A DNA stretch of 22,398 bases from Flavobacteriaceae bacterium (GTDB lineage: Bacteria; Bacteroidota; Bacteroidia; Flavobacteriales; Flavobacteriaceae), in the NCBI GenBank assembly GCA_008081175.1, contig VMCW01000114.1, positions 1 to 22,398 on the forward strand, in the 5' to 3' direction. Numbering within the stretch: the first letter of the stretch is position 1; every line of letters begins with the position of its first letter. Position numbers and translations under genes: made by a program. Below the pieces are notes generated by a model, which worked only from the letters and a program-made list of their open reading frames with translations, had not been told where the DNA came from and did no database searches. Positions 22,330-22,398 of the stretch are shown here, piece after piece.

Positions 22330-22398
22330 CTACTCCTGACCTCTGGCTTTTCTGAGGAACCAATCATAAATATAAAAAGTAACAAAGACATTGTATAC
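22330..22398 (-). CDS. Possible C-terminal end of a gene running in from the right
   Basis: The minus strand from 22398 is open for 22 codons and ends in TAG at 22330-22332. It reads VYNVFVTFYIYDWFLRKARG then Gln-Glu: hydrophobic and aromatic followed by a basic tail, as at the end of many membrane proteins. It would be convergent with the DUF3078 gene at one-base spacing. So short a piece cannot be assigned to a family, and chance is possible. Confidence 0.35.
   Translation of the reverse strand, partial: VYNVFVTFYIYDWFLRKARGQE

Noticed and set aside
22173..22391. 72-codon minus-strand open frame at the right end
   Set aside because: It overlaps the DUF3078 gene in antisense. The other minus frame ending at 22330 looks more like real protein.
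1..22398. CRISPR array, tRNA, prophage, insertion sequence or defence island
   Set aside because: No regularly spaced repeats, cloverleaf-like sequence, transposase, integrase or defence-family motifs were found on reading both strands.

Overview
The window is about 22.4 kb of AT-rich chromosome from a member of the Bacteroidota, most likely a Flavobacteriaceae species. The evidence is a complete gldKLMN cluster (type IX secretion and gliding motility), the DUF3078 and DUF6503-like families, the long PIG-L-linked form of glucosamine-6-phosphate deaminase, and TAnnTTTG-like promoter elements in place of sigma70 boxes. Genes are packed tightly. No tRNA, rRNA, CRISPR array, insertion sequence, integrase or prophage gene was seen, so this looks like core chromosome. 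No stretch above 300 bases lacks a gene.

Layout. Bases 1-149 hold the 3' end of topA, which overlaps by ATGA a gene for a ureohydrolase-fold protein whose metal site is partly lost. After a hairpin and an unusual repeat pair come gldK, gldL, gldM and gldN (1428-5968): the outer-membrane lipoprotein ring (GldK/GldN) and the inner-membrane proton-driven motor (GldL/GldM). A strong terminator follows. Next are an FAD oxidoreductase and an ABC-F ATPase (6038-9009, ATGA overlap), convergent with trxB (thioredoxin reductase). A DUF6503-like lipoprotein (10055) faces a SulP anion transporter that lies behind a small secreted protein of unknown role (10833-13010, minus strand).

At 13123-15054 a NagB-type domain and a PIG-L deacetylase domain lie in the same reading frame, separated by one TAA codon and three sense codons. 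In relatives these are, from family knowledge, a single long protein, so this looks like a split or interrupted fusion. A second DUF6503-like lipoprotein follows on the minus strand.

At 15828-19349 a tight three-gene plus-strand operon encodes an exported M20 amidohydrolase, a small exported NTF2-like protein and a DASS (SLC13) carboxylate transporter. This reads as a hydrolyse-then-import module. At 19376-21293 (minus strand) a secreted serine beta-lactamase-fold hydrolase overlaps a VanX-type D-Ala-D-Ala dipeptidase, a probable cell-wall peptide turnover pair. Divergent from it is a DUF3078 outer-membrane protein, and the last 69 bases may hold the end of another minus-strand gene.

No wholly new multi-gene system is evident. 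The most useful leads are the in-frame stop in the NagB/PIG-L gene, the repeat pair in front of gldK, the degenerate ureohydrolase beside the secretion genes, the dipeptidase/serine-hydrolase pair with its A/G homopolymer tracts, and the amidohydrolase/NTF2/DASS operon.
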